A stretch of 64,000 nucleotides of DNA from assembly GCA_019137255.1 (NCBI GenBank), contig WPDH01000151.1:1-64000 (forward strand), in the 5' to 3' direction. The first letter of the stretch is position 1. Every line of letters starts with the position of its first letter. The notes under the pieces are model-generated. The model made no database searches, was not told the origin of the DNA, and was given only the letters and a program-made list of their open reading frames with translations. Below, in pieces: positions 1 to 11,540 of the stretch. The translations under genes were made by a program, and so were the position numbers. The DNA is from Corinectria fuckeliana. Taxonomy: Eukaryota; Ascomycota; Sordariomycetes; Hypocreales; Nectriaceae.

Positions 1-1175
1 TTCTAGTAATAATTAGTATATAAGTAAGTATTATAAGTAATAATATATTTAATAAGAGTACTATTATTCTATTTATATTTATTATATAACTTTATAGTAT
101 TATATTTAATACTATAAAGATAATAAAGTATAATATTATAATTCTAAGTGCTATATAAGTTAATAGTATATAATATTATCTTTAGATTAGTTATAATCTT
201 ATTATAAATCTTAAGCTTATAAGAGTCTTAGTATAAGTAAGTATAAGATTATATACTTAAATAAATAAGTAAAAAAGGTACTAATCTTAGTTATTTTAAT
301 CACTATAAGACCTTTAGTGCTAGCTCTAGCTAAACTTTTTATAAAAGCCTAAATAGTTAAGTTTAGGTTTATAATAAGCTATTTAATATTAAATATAAAC
401 TTATAAGTAGTTATACTAAGTATCTTCTTAAGAAGGTACTAAAGGTGTTTATTACTAAGCTTAATACTTACTATAATATTATTATTTATTATATTAGAAA
501 GTAGTAAAAAGAGAAGAGTAAAAAATAAGATAACTAGTATTTAAATAATAGTCTTCTTTTTTTTAGTAATACTTTTTTATATAAAAGGTATTTTATTATA
601 TAATATTATATATAAGAATATAATTATATAGAGAGGTATATTTTTATAAATAATTAGTAGTAAGAGAGAGAGAAAGAGGAGTAAGTATAAGATAATACTT
701 TCTACTAAAATAAAAATTAGCTTACTATTATATATAGATATATAAGAAATTAAAAGTTATTAAAAGTAAGCTAAAATAGGTAAAATAGGTATTAAAATAT
801 AGCTCTTAGCTATATAAAACTATATATAAAAAAATAGTAATTAAAAGGGTAATATAATAGTATAAATCTAATTAAAAGAGGAGAGTATTTATACCTAAGA
901 ATATAATATTAAAAAAAAAAAAAGAAAAAATTAAGTTATAATAAGAGGTTTTTTTAAGTTATAGCTAAGTATATAACCTAAGGTTATATACCTCTAATCT
1001 TAAGATCTTAATAAATATATATAATAGGATTATATAAGAGTGTATTATATTAAGTAACTCTAGTAAAAAAAAACTTAAAAACATTTAGGGATTAATTAAT
1101 ATGCGTAAAACAGGGTCATATAAGAGCGCATAAGGTCATATAAGCATATAGTACAGAGTAACTCTAGCGAAATTT
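1..1175. repeat. AT-saturated RIP-like island
   Basis: The block is built almost entirely of A and T with TA-rich runs on both strands, very little C or G and almost no CpG. No reading frame of any length survives. Composition changes abruptly near 1090-1180 to ordinary roughly 50% GC sequence. This is what repeat-induced point mutation leaves of transposons in Pezizomycotina, where C-to-T changes hit both strands. The original element cannot be recognised. It could be a dispersed relic or the edge of a subtelomeric or centromeric AT block; the window does not tell which. Confidence 0.85.
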
Positions 1176-2264
1176 CCAAAAAAAGTTGATATGAGACACC
1201 GGGCCCTATAGCCTTCTGTACTAGGCCAGTCTAAGCCTCCGCTTCGGATAGAGGTTGACCATTGTAGGGAAGAGATTCCACGGTGAGGTCTAGGTAGATT
1301 AGATAGTTCCTAGCCAAGATGCTGAACTGAGATGCTGAGGAGGGAGCACGCGGCTCTTCTCCTCTTCAGGCAGTGGGACATTGCGACGACGAGAGAACGG
1401 GCCAATCGGGCCAGAGTCTCACGCCCGGCTTCCATCGGCGCCCTAATGGAGCAAAGATCCAAAAGCTCGAAGGGCCTTGCGAAAACTACAGCAACTGACG
1501 ACGTCCGTGGGGCCGTGGTGGAGTCTCCATCGTCTGCTGTGCTTCATCCCCGGTCTGCTCCCCTCCTCTCGCTCCGGTTCCGGTCCGCATGGCCTCAGTC
1601 GACTGTTCGGAATTCAAGGAGCAGTGCCCAATCTTGTTGTCCAGCCCCTCGGGATATGCGATACCGGGGTCCTCTCTATCAAGCACTACGCCGCTGATGG
1701 TCAATCCCTTGGTCTCCCTTGTTCGGATAAATTTAGTAGGCTGATCTTGGTGGCTGAGACCATCACCGAGACGACTGTCGCAGGTCATCTTGTTAATTGA
1801 CCGCTACACTAAAAGTAAGGCACATTGACCGAAACACACGACACGAGTCTGGTGCGAGCACAAGAAAAGAGAGAAAAGGTCATCGAGCCGACCGAAAATC
1901 GATCCTGGTCGAACACCGTTCCCTAGGGACCTTGTAGAATAGACTGCAACCCCGAGGTGACAAATCCACTCGACAAGCCTTGCGTCAGATGATCGGAACC
2001 CTGCAGAGGAGTATTCAAGAGAGCAACTACATATCCACATGGCCCACGGCCCGAGACCGGTGAGATTATTGACCTTCATGGTTAACTCGCAGATTTTTGG
2101 TCTCAACGCAGTGTAGTCCCGGACAGGAACTGATACCTGGCCCGTCAGAGTGATTGTTGATACATCACCGAGCCTTCATTGTCCAGTCGATACTTTGAAG
2201 AGCGTGTTCACTTATTTCTCATCGTTTTTCTTCCCGTCTTCGCTCTCGCGTTTCGCCTTCCAAC
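1176..2264. other. gene-free junction next to the AT-rich island
   Basis: Base composition is normal here but no supported gene is present. Only short overlapping frames occur, without recognisable domains or a convincing start. It may hold the decayed 5' part of the remnant that follows. Confidence 0.5.
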
Positions 2265-3859
2265 ATGGAGTCTCCCCCAGCACAACATGACGAGCCAGGC
2301 CTCCCCACTGCCGGCCCCGTCACACCCACACCCATGCCTACCCCAGATGAAGCCCTCATCGAACAAGACTATCAGCATGACAACTCTGAGACCACCACCA
2401 TAGAAGCCGTTACCAGCGAGCAGACTGACGAAGTCTCACTTGGTGCTGTCCCAAGAGTGCATGACGACGAAGGAGAGCGAGATCCGTGTCAGAAACCTCT
2501 CCACTACGGCGACTAGCAACCGCGTCGTAGACATGCTCTCGACCGAACTCACCCTCCCCGCCACCCTTCTTCATGGTGCCATGACCTTTGCGGACTCCAC
2601 GAGTGAACAGCTTAAGGTACAAAGTGACATCGAGCAGAGTAACCCGGCTTTGATCAACGAACATCGACCTGGCTCCTACATCCAGTGCAGCCAATCGGAA
2701 GTCCGTCATATCACCTTTGACGTGCATGTCGATAAGATGAAGTACTCTTACGCGAAGGAACACTTTCAACCGGGTTTTGTGATGCCAGGAAGTGCCAAAA
2801 TTATTCGACAAGCCATTCGACGCCCTGCAGAACGTGGTTCGCATCGACGTTTGTTTCTGCGTTCAAGACTCGTTTGAGCTACTTTGCGCCTAAACTCCAG
2901 GATCTTGGACGTTGAAGGTGCGCGATAACGTCTCCGATCTCACTCACGTTCGACAATTTCGTCATTGAGGATGTCCCGAGACCAAAGCACCCAGTTCCAC
3001 CCGCGACCCTATTTGCATCAGACCAGCATCGGGCAGTCTTGTTGATTGGAGACACGATTGAGAAGGCAGAATGGTTTCGAAGTTACTCTAGTGAATTCTT
3101 CGATGTCGGTCAGAAGACGGCCATCGTCTTGGATCCCTTCTGCGACCTAGCGCTTTACGGTGTGGCAGCAGACGGCGCCGCCCTGCACCAGTATATCCTG
3201 ATCTCGTGCGAGGGAACTGGACACCTTCTTCCCACAGTCGGCGACAACTGCATGTTCTACTTGCCAACAGACTATCCCCGAAGCCAGCTATCAAGTTCTG
3301 TCGAAGGACATGGCGCCTCAACGAGATGATCAGTTGAATCCTCTCCGCCTTCAACATAGCATACGCCCACTCCGTAGCTGTTCTTCCCGCTGAAGATGAG
3401 AAAGCTGCTGCGCTGGACCCGCACGAACAAGACCAAGACTTCATCGTGGCCGTGATCGAGCCATTTCCTCACTGATCCAGCAACCCGACGACGCAGTGGT
3501 TGAAGCACGCCCAGATGAGCCACGTTTGTAGATGGAGGACCGGGATCAGGAAAGTCGACATTAAGTATGACCATCTCCCCCTCGCTCGTCAATGTTGGAC
3601 GTCGCGTTTCTTGTATTGTCCTATCCAATGCCTTGGCACAGTATGCGTGCGACCGTCTAGCGCAAGCGAGCCTGACAAGATCGTTCGTCGGATGCTTCCA
3701 TGGAGCGATGATATGAACCATCTCACTACCCTCCCACGCCAACTCCCAGAAGTGAGCATGATGGCGAACACAGGAAAGATCACATCGTCGAAGGCAGACT
3801 GCAGTCGGCGAGCGGTCGGCAAGATATTCCCCGAACCCGTGCAGGTCAAGGGCAACTAA
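2265..3859 (+). pseudogene. eroded protein-coding gene remnant
   Basis: Coding-looking plus-strand segments follow one another but need repeated frame changes. They lie at 2265-2516 (begins MESPPAQHDEPG), about 2440-2877, about 2960-3329 (contains AVLLIGDTIEKAEWFRSY), about 3340-3474 (FNIAYAHSVAVLPAEDEK) and about 3500-3859. Stops fall between them where no good GT-AG intron explains the break. Amino-acid composition is protein-like, unlike the shadow frames. I cannot name the family; an N-terminal part of a large fungal helicase-type protein is only a guess. Position beside a RIP-like block fits gene decay. A heavily intron-split live gene is a less likely alternative. Confidence 0.45.
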
Positions 3860-4035
3860 AGACTGGCGAAAGGTATGGCTTTGTTGGCGGCTGTGACAGA
3901 CGCTGTGACATACAGTGTTCACAAGAGAGAGAAATACATGTCAGTCGGGACCGTAGAGTTGCAAGCACAAGCTTGGGGGTCTGCAGACGCAAGGTGTACT
4001 TTATTGCAGCGACTGGTCACATCGCAAATCTCTTC

Positions 4036-5587
4036 TCAGGCATTCGTCTTCTTTGCCATCTCATGCTCAACCACGCCCCCCTGCATCTTCTCCTCGTCGA
4101 GAACGCGCTCATCACGAAGACCAATCTCCGTCTCATAGAACGAGTCAACAACCTTCTTGTAGCTCCCCACAAAGTTGACGCAAATGGGATACGTCCAGGC
4201 CGCCACGAAAAACACAAGCGGCACGACCATGGCCTCGCCCGTGCCCATGTTGTCAGAAGCCACGCCCGTCAGAGGCGGCACGCATGCGCCGCCAACCACG
4301 CCCGCGACAATGAAGCCGCTCCCGCGCTTGGTGTGTCGCCCGAGACCTCTCATGCCCAATGCGACAATCGTGGGGAAGCAGATGGACTCAAAGAACAAGA
4401 CCACGTACAGGAACGCAATACCTGCGGTTCCGCGCTGGGTGATGGCGGGCGAGATGAAGATGATGCACAAGGTCAGGAAGACCAAGAAGACCCATCGCGG
4501 CCTAGAGAATTTCATGAGAATCGCACCGAGGAACCTACCCATGGCAAAGCCGGCCTGGGCCCCCGCAAAGAGCTTGGAGCCCATGGCGTCGCTCGTGCCG
4601 TCACGGGTCTCGGTTGCGTAGTTGATGAAGAAGCTCGCGATGGCTATCTGGGCGCCGGTGTAGCAGAACTGCGCGAACGATGCATGGAAGAGCTTGTACT
4701 GCTTGATGAACGGCTTGTCGTCGGCGTCCGAATGGGTTTCCTGGGCCTGGAACGCCATATCTATCATGGTTTAGTCACTCGTCCGCCGCTTTCCAACGGG
4801 GACAACTTACCAGCGTCGGTAATCTCGGGGATGTTGGAGAAGAAGAAGAGGGCCGCTAGGAGAAGAACAAAGACGGCGATGGCGAGGTAGACCCATTGCA
4901 CGTTTGCCAGAGCTTTCTCGTCGTCGAAGTTGAAGAAGACATACGAGCCCAGCACGGGCGCAATGACGGTTCCGATTCCGTTGAAAGCTTGGGACAAGTT
5001 GATTCGGATCTCTGCATATCGTGGAGGGCCGCAAACTAAGAAGAGTCAGATAGGCTCTACTCAACAAAGTTCCATTGAGACCTACTGGTGATGAAGGGGT
5101 TCGCAGCCGTCTCAAGCGAGCCTAGCCCGTTTCCGATGATGAAGATGGAGGCGCAGAACCCCCCAAACGACTTGGCCTTGATGCAAGGGATCGCAATCAG
5201 CGCGCCAACCGCATACAGGGAGAGGCCCCAGATGAAGACAGCTTTGTATGAGTAGTGGCGGAGGATCCAGGCAGCATGCCCTAGAGAGGCGAGCGGGTAG
5301 GCACTACGACATGGTCAGCGGCGGCGGCAGGTTGTAGCAGCTTGGCAGACGGACCCAAAGTAAGCGGCTTGTAAGCCAGCGGATCGAGCGCGGGTGATGT
5401 TGAGCGTGACCTGGAAGTGCTTGTTGAGGGTATCGAGGAGGCCGTAGCTGAAGCCCCAGAGAAAGAAGAGGGTGGTAACAAGGGCAATGGGCCAGATGGA
5501 CTCGCGCAGCGTCAGCTCGGCGGCCTTGGTGACCTGCTTGTCCGAGACCTTGAGGGAGTGCTTCTTGGCGAATTGCTTGATGCCCAT
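4036..5587 (-). CDS. MFS transporter, L-fucose permease (FucP)/glucose-galactose type
   Basis: Four exons give 466 aa: complement(4036..4760, 4811..5035, 5086..5303, 5355..5587). Introns are 50-51 nt GT-AG and all join in frame. The start is the first ATG (MGIKQFAKKHSL); the frame runs a little further upstream but without an ATG. Hydrophobic segments resemble a 12-TM major facilitator. Telling stretches are LRESIWPIALVTTLFFLWGF at the N terminus, CGPPRYAEIRINLSQAFNG in the middle and GVVGGACVPPLTGVASDN in the C half. These resemble the fungal FucP-like family (sugar:H+ symport, plasma membrane). The substrate cannot be read from sequence; fucose, glucose or galactose are family possibilities. 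The hydrophilic loop after TM6 (QAQETHSDADDKPF) is normal for the superfamily. It is convergent with the remnant on its left. Confidence 0.88.
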
Positions 5588-8500
5588 GATGACCGACTGA
5601 GACGAGAGCAAGGAGGAGGCGTCGAGGGGATCCGAGGACTACGTGACGACACGGAGAGGGGGCAAGCAGCTAGTTATTCCAACCAGCAAAGACGCATGTT
5701 CCTCGGCCCGCGTCACCCCGAGCTTCGGGCGCTCTCTCGGGCAATTTAGCCGCTGGCAGAGGTCTCATCAGAGGGCATCCATCTCACACAGCAGACGGTC
5801 AGTCTAGGAGGCTCGTCGCCGGGGGCCTGTTCCGGGGTTGCACGCGAGGGGGCGGATCCGCAACCCCATGGGGAAAGAGAGCGCTACGGAGGAAGCAAGT
5901 CTCCACACCCGTCGGCGAGCGGCGACTCGTTGGAGAAGACCTGGGGGAAGCGGAGCAAAGGGGAGGGGGAAGAAAGACGAACATCGGGAGGGATTCGACT
6001 TTCTCAAGGCATTTTTGGCCCGAGATGGGTGCGGGGCTTCGGGCGTTGGGGCCATCGGCAGCTGGTGCAGACGCAGGTGCTCTCTGCTCTGACTCGAGTC
6101 GTGTCTGCCATGTGTAGGTTGCATTCGCAGGTTCTTGGCTATGGGGGAGGGTTGGCGGCGAGCTTTATGGTGTTGAGAGTGGCTCCATGTCCGCCCTTGG
6201 GCTCCCGATCGAAGTTGAGTTGTGATAGACCGACTTCAGACTCTCAAAACACGACAAAAAAAGAATCACGCCAATTGTAGCAGTACGTATGTTCACGGAA
6301 AGAAACCAGCTGCCAGTGAGGGCATTCTTACTTCGTACGATCCCGTCCATGCCCACTCGGGCGTCTCTTTCTTCCCCGCTTAGCGACCGAGGCAACACCC
6401 AACCAACAACCAACTCAACGCCTCTCCCATCGTCGCCAAGGGGGACTCGGGTTGTTCCCCTACGCCACTGCCCAGTTTTTGCGTCATCTTTCGTTCCACC
6501 AGCCAATCTAGCCGGCCCCCCCAGACCTGGGGCTCTGCCAGTAGCTGCAGCGAGAGGCGCATTTAGCCGGGCGGAGGACTTCCACCTCTTCCCCCTCACT
6601 GGGAATATGTACAATCCTGGATGCAAAGCAACGTTGCCCGATGACTGTGGAGAAGAAGTCGTTGTTTGAGTGTCTCGCACAAATGAAACTCCCCCACAGA
6701 GTCCTTGCTTGCTCCTGTTCTTGTGACTTGAGTTGAGCTCCGGCTGCTAGAGTTGGCATTGCCGTTTGTTTTGACTGACGCTTAGGCCTAGGAACTGCCA
6801 CATCTAAGCTGGCACATGACCCTTTAGTCAATTCCCTCGGAGAACGTGCGCTTCTTATCCCGAGAGTTAGTTGCACGGTCAAGTACTAGCCATCGACAAT
6901 CTCTAGGTTTCCACTTGGAAACCCTTGTTGGGGCTTGTGCTCTAGGGTAAGCAATTTGATACGACGCGATTATGTGTACTGTAGAGAGATACATCTTCAT
7001 CACAGTCCATCAGCTTGCCTTTTCCGTCTCGGGCTCATCACCTTTAGAGATCTTTGATCCGTGACACAGACCGATGGCCACTACGTTACCCAAAAAAGAA
7101 AAGAATGTCTTGACCAGGCCTGACGATGGTTCAGGGTTTCCCGATGAGAAACTCGGTAATCTACAACGAGCCCTTAGCTTATAGACACTCCCTGAAGTCA
7201 CCTGACCACGAACTCGCTACGATGGTTGTACACAACCATCATCTTCCGTAGTATAGTGGTCAGTATGCAAGCTTGTCACGCTTGAGACCCGGGTTCAATT
7301 CCCGGCGGGAGAGTCGCCTCGCGTGTTAACACGTGAACTATCTTTTTGAGTCGTTGATGCTTTAGATAGTCTACCCATCAATGCACGCACGCTGTGATGG
7401 AACAAGGCGTTGTCCTAGGCGGCATCGTCCTTATAGAATGGATCAGCATAGAGTACGGACCATTCACGATCTAGGTTCCACTAGCCAGTCGATCTGTTCG
7501 CACGATCTAATTAGTCTTCAGTTAGCCAGTTAGTTAATCTGTTCATCATGGTTGTGTTGCAGGCACAATGCTGCAGGATTTGGTGTGACGTGCCTCTGTA
7601 AGACGCAGATCACTTCCCTTTAGAGGTGCCAATTTCCGACAAGCGAATACGTTGTGAAAGTCACGGAATGTGGGTGGAAAAGCATCACCATCTTGTTCAG
7701 ATGCAAAGCAACCCTCTTTCTTACCACGAGACGCCTTATGCACAGAGCGTCAGATGTCAAGCAGATTGAGTTCTACCACGAGGCTGCAACGGAAGTACGG
7801 GACGATATGCGACCATCACACACTGTGATCTTTCGGTTCAGGCCGTCGCTCGCAACCCCGTGCATTACGTGAACCCTGTACATTACGTGAGAGACTTAAG
7901 TCGTAGTTTCTTCTTTCCTCCACTTGCCCGTGTTCGATACTGAGCCTAAAAATAAGAGTAATAGTGGAAGTCAATTAACGTGGACCGGTTTTTCGGGTGC
8001 AAAGGTCGTGTAATACACTATATATCTAGTATGTTTATTGAATGCAGCTGCTGCTCGATGGGTTTCGGCCACGGAAATTCATGGAGGCCTCTGCGCCAAG
8101 GAGAACCGGCCTGTGAGAGTCAGGCAAAGGATCATGATAGTCCTACAATGCGACTTGTTTTCCTGCGTCGTGTGTCCTGTACGAAGTACAAGGTGATGCG
8201 TGCGACTTTTTGCTGGGCACTCGCAATTGATGGCAGGGTACGTCACGCGGCGGGGGGGAGGCTTGGCTCATTTCGCGTGCCACGTCGCAGCCTGTAAATT
8301 AATAACGGTCATCAGGGCGAGACAGGACGGACTGGCAGCCAGCCGGCACACGACTACTTTCTAGAAAGGGGGTTGACTAGCGCACCGACGAGACAGCCTA
8401 AAAGAGCCGCGACGGGGCCAAGGGGGAATGAAATAAACAAGTCGAGTTATGTTACGCTGGGTTGTCGAATGCTGCACTGTTGGAGTTGTTGGTTCCCTCG

Positions 8501-9810
8501 TTACCGCAATGCCGGTATTCTGTTGGTCGTCCTCGGAAGCTTTACGAGCATTGCCGGGACTCAACCCATGTTTATTAGACCCACCGATGGAACAAAAAAA
8601 GGCCATCTCGGTATCGGGTAAGGCGGAATGGGGCGCGGAAAGGCCGATTGATGTCTGCAGACTGCTGCGGGGCGGGCGAGGTTACGTCGCCCTTCAGGGG
8701 GTGTGGTGTGTTTTGGCCGAGAGGAGGACGCTGATTAGATGGAAGGCTGAATTGTGGTTGCTGCGTAAATTTCGATATGTTCAGCCCAGCTAGTCAGTCA
8801 GCCGGTCGGTAGAGAATGAATGCAGGGGGCGAGACTTGTCTGGTTAATTACCTACCCAAGGTAAGCAGGCAGTTAAAGCGGGATCGAGGCGGGTGGCTTT
8901 TTGGTGCAAGGCACAGACTACATACTACTGCCCAAAGAAGTCTACATACTAGTAGTCTAGGTTACATATGTAGTAGTACTTATCGGGCGAGTCGGTGCCG
9001 TTGTTGCCGTGATATGCGGCATGTTGCACGCCGGTGTTGATGATGCGTTGCATCCATGCCACGCTCTTTTCCCCTCCAGATAGATTACGTACCACTCCTC
9101 CCCGTCTGCGTATGCGTGTAGAAAGTAGCTTACGTCCGTTCCACTCCAGCCCTGCTCCCACGCTTGGCTCGTCCGGGCAAAGAGGCGCGTGCCGGACCCT
9201 TCCCGCCCACTTCCCTTCCCATGCTTTTCCCCCAGACTTCTCGGTCCGCCACTTTTAATAGCACTATCGATGCAATGGGGATCCATCGCCCGCCTCCCTC
9301 TTTCCCCCAAAACCTCCCGTCACCAGATCCAGTTGCGTACGTAGACTATCTACGGGCTACGAAGTAATCAGTACTCGTTGCGTTGTCCGCGCGGCGACCC
9401 TTCTTTTCTCCATCCCTCTCGTCCCTCTCTCCACTTCGTCACCGCTATCAACCTAGCATCGCCTCTCTCTATCTCTCTCTCCCCCTCCGCCAGAGTCCTG
9501 AAGTGCCCTCGACTCTTTTTTTTTTCTCTCCCTCTCCGGGATTCGAATTATCGTCCCGTCTCATTTTACGTCAGGGGTGTGTGTACTAATTCGCTGCCTA
9601 CGCTAATTGTCCCTTTTCTTCTTCTTATTGGCGACCTGGCTGCCTCTCCATCTTTCTCTGCCCACGGGCTTGTTGTTGATCTTTGATTTCGCCCATCGTC
9701 TTAAAGCAACCAACATCATATCGCATTTGCTCTTCGCTTCGACACGCAACAGTCCTCAACGCCCCTCTCCCGGTCGCCATTGCGGCCCCCCGCCGACGAC
9801 CCTTCCCACG
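5588..9810. other. gene-poor 4.2-kb interval
   Basis: Apart from the tRNA-Asp gene I see no supported gene. Open frames here are short, overlap on both strands and lack domains. The stretch near 8920-8980 carries several TACATACTA/TACATATGTAGTAGTA-like near-palindromes of the kind scattered through other gaps of this window. The last kilobase (about 9380-9800) is pyrimidine-rich (CTCTC, TTTTTTTTTCTC) and probably holds promoter and 5' leader of the LicD gene. Confidence 0.6.
7242..7313 (+). tRNA. tRNA-Asp (anticodon GTC)
   Basis: The acceptor arms TCTTCCG and CGGGAGA pair with one T-G wobble. The anticodon stem CAAGC/GCTTG encloses the loop TTGTCAC, anticodon GTC. The T arm CCGGG-TTCAATT-CCCGG is perfect and the D region has AGTATAGTGGTCAGTAT (A and B boxes present). 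There is no intron. Position 7313 is the discriminator G. It stands alone, with no protein gene within 1.6 kb. Confidence 0.95.
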
Positions 9811-10895
9811 ATGCCCTCCCTCAAGTCGCTGCTCCTTTGGGGCTTCGCCTCCCTCTCCGCGCCCGCTCTCGCCTCGCGCTCTCACCCTCGCGATGCCATC
9901 GCCGACCCCTTCGTTGGCCACGACGACGACGACGCCGCCGCCGCCCGCTCGCTCTCCCGCCGCAAGGACCCGGCCAAGCCCAAGACGCCCAAGTACTTCA
10001 ACGAGGCGGGCGGCACCATGGAGCTCGGCCACTACGACAAGCGATTCTTCAACGGCAAGGTCCCCTACGCCCAACACCGCTTCGTCCTCCGCGACCTCGC
10101 CCGCAGCTATCTCAGCGCCATGAACAGCGTCGGCGTCGAGACGTGGCTGGCGCACGGCACCCTCCTCGGGTGGTGGTGGAACGGCCAAATTATGCCGTGG
10201 GACTACGATCTCGACGTGCAGCTCACCAACACGTCGATGCTGTGGCTCGGCGAGAACCTCAACCGCACCGAACACGCCTACAACTACACCAACCCCGAAA
10301 CCGGCGACCTCGTCTCCAAAACGTACCTCCTCGACGTCAACCCCCACCATGTCGACCTCGACCGCGGTGATGGTATGAACATCATCGACGCCCGCTGGAT
10401 CGACGAGTCCAACGGCATGTACATCGACCTCACCGTCCTCCGCGAGCGTGAGGAAAACCGCCCGGGCGTCTGGAGCTGCAAGAACAAGCACCGCTACAAG
10501 AGCCAGGACCTGTGGCCCATGCGCGTTACCGAGTTCGAGGGCGTCAAGGCCCGGATCCCCTACAACTTCGAAATGATCCTCATCGGCGAATACCAGACCA
10601 AGAGTCTGGTTGCGGAAGAATGGCAAGGGTATGTGTTGCCTCTGTTTGCTTCCCATCACCATCGTCGTTGCTGTGTCGTTGCTATTGTCACGCGTTACTG
10701 TTCTGCAATGACCAAGCTTCCCCTCGTCGGCAGCACGGAAAGGCTAACTCAATTTGCAGACACCACTGGAATCGCGATATCAAGCAGTGGGTCAGGATGG
10801 ATCCCGAAGAAGAGAAACAGCGCCACTTGGAAGCAGTCGAACGCAAGAAGCAGGAGCTCCAAGCCCAGCCCTCGCCCGTCGTGAAAGCGAGCTGA
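9811..10895 (+). CDS. secreted LicD-family protein
   Basis: Two exons (9811..10628, 10760..10895) give 317 aa; the 131-nt intron splits a Gly codon. The chosen ATG begins MPSLKSLLLWGF, a signal peptide with likely cleavage after PALA (residue about 20). A short acidic tract (HDDDDAAAA) follows. The core is a LicD nucleotidyltransferase-like domain from about residue 85 to 275. It shows AHGTLLGWWWNGQIMPWDYD followed by LDVQL, the family pattern HGTLLG...PWDxDxD whose aspartates bind metal. It ends in HHWNRDIKQW. LicD relatives transfer phosphocholine or phosphosugars (LicD, fukutin, Mnn4). Fungal members with a signal peptide probably act in the ER/Golgi lumen or are secreted; acceptor unknown. 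N-glycosylation sequons (NTS, NRT, NYT) support secretory passage. Confidence 0.85.
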
Positions 10896-11540
10896 TCTCC
10901 GGGGCCGAACCCGATTTCGACTCCCTCCCACATCGCTCTCCCGAGTCGCGCGTCCTTTTCGTCGCCGGCGTCGCCCTTTTTCTAGCGGCCTCACCGAAGC
11001 GAGCGATCTACTCTGGGCGAGAGCATTCACACACCTAATGTCTGCCCCCTTGCCTATTTACTCGGTGTCAGGAACAAGCGTCTGCTTTCTTCTCGGTTCG
11101 GCAAATACCTCGGCGTTGGGTAGGAAGATTTGGCGTTTTGCGGGCGCTCGAGATGTTCGAATGGGCGCCAACATGCCCATGACGTAAACCTCAGCATGAC
11201 GGCTCCCATCTTTGGTTTTGGCGTTGGAGCTCTGCCTGGCGCTTGGATGCGTCGGTTGCCAAGAGTCTGTTTTGATAGGACTTGGGGCATTTTAGAAGCC
11301 GTTGGATACCTGGATAGGATAATCCGAGTACAAAAACACATGTTCTACACGCACTTCTGACGCGGCGGTTCACAAGTTTGATGCCTCCGAATTCTTCAAT
11401 AGAACGCACGTTCCAAGTCGTCATGACACCTCAAGTCATGGAACCTTTGCATTGCTGACGCACGTTCCAAGCCATCATGACTACAACCAACTGCCACAAT
11501 AAATAAATCCCAATGCCACTCTAATACCACTCATCTTCGC
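10896..11540. other. gap between convergent LicD and MLH3 genes
   Basis: This holds the 3' regions of two convergent genes. An AATAAATAAA stretch near 11500 could serve as a poly(A) signal. The only structure seen is a 24-nt direct repeat (11404-11427 and 11458-11481), listed separately. Confidence 0.5.
11404..11481. repeat. 24-nt direct repeat, 54-nt period
   Basis: Two copies beginning ACGCACGTTCCAAG and ending TCATGAC lie at 11404-11427 and 11458-11481 with two transition differences. Between them CAAGTCATGGAAC is roughly the inverse complement of the same motif, so alternative hairpins are possible. They sit in the 3' intergenic region. Confidence 0.7.

Noticed and set aside
5588..5611. 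8-residue extension of the sugar transporter
   Set aside because: It would begin at TTG; ATG at 5587 is the first standard start.
9625..10662. 345-codon minus-strand frame antisense to the LicD gene
   Set aside because: Shadow of the GC-biased LicD exon; low-complexity product.
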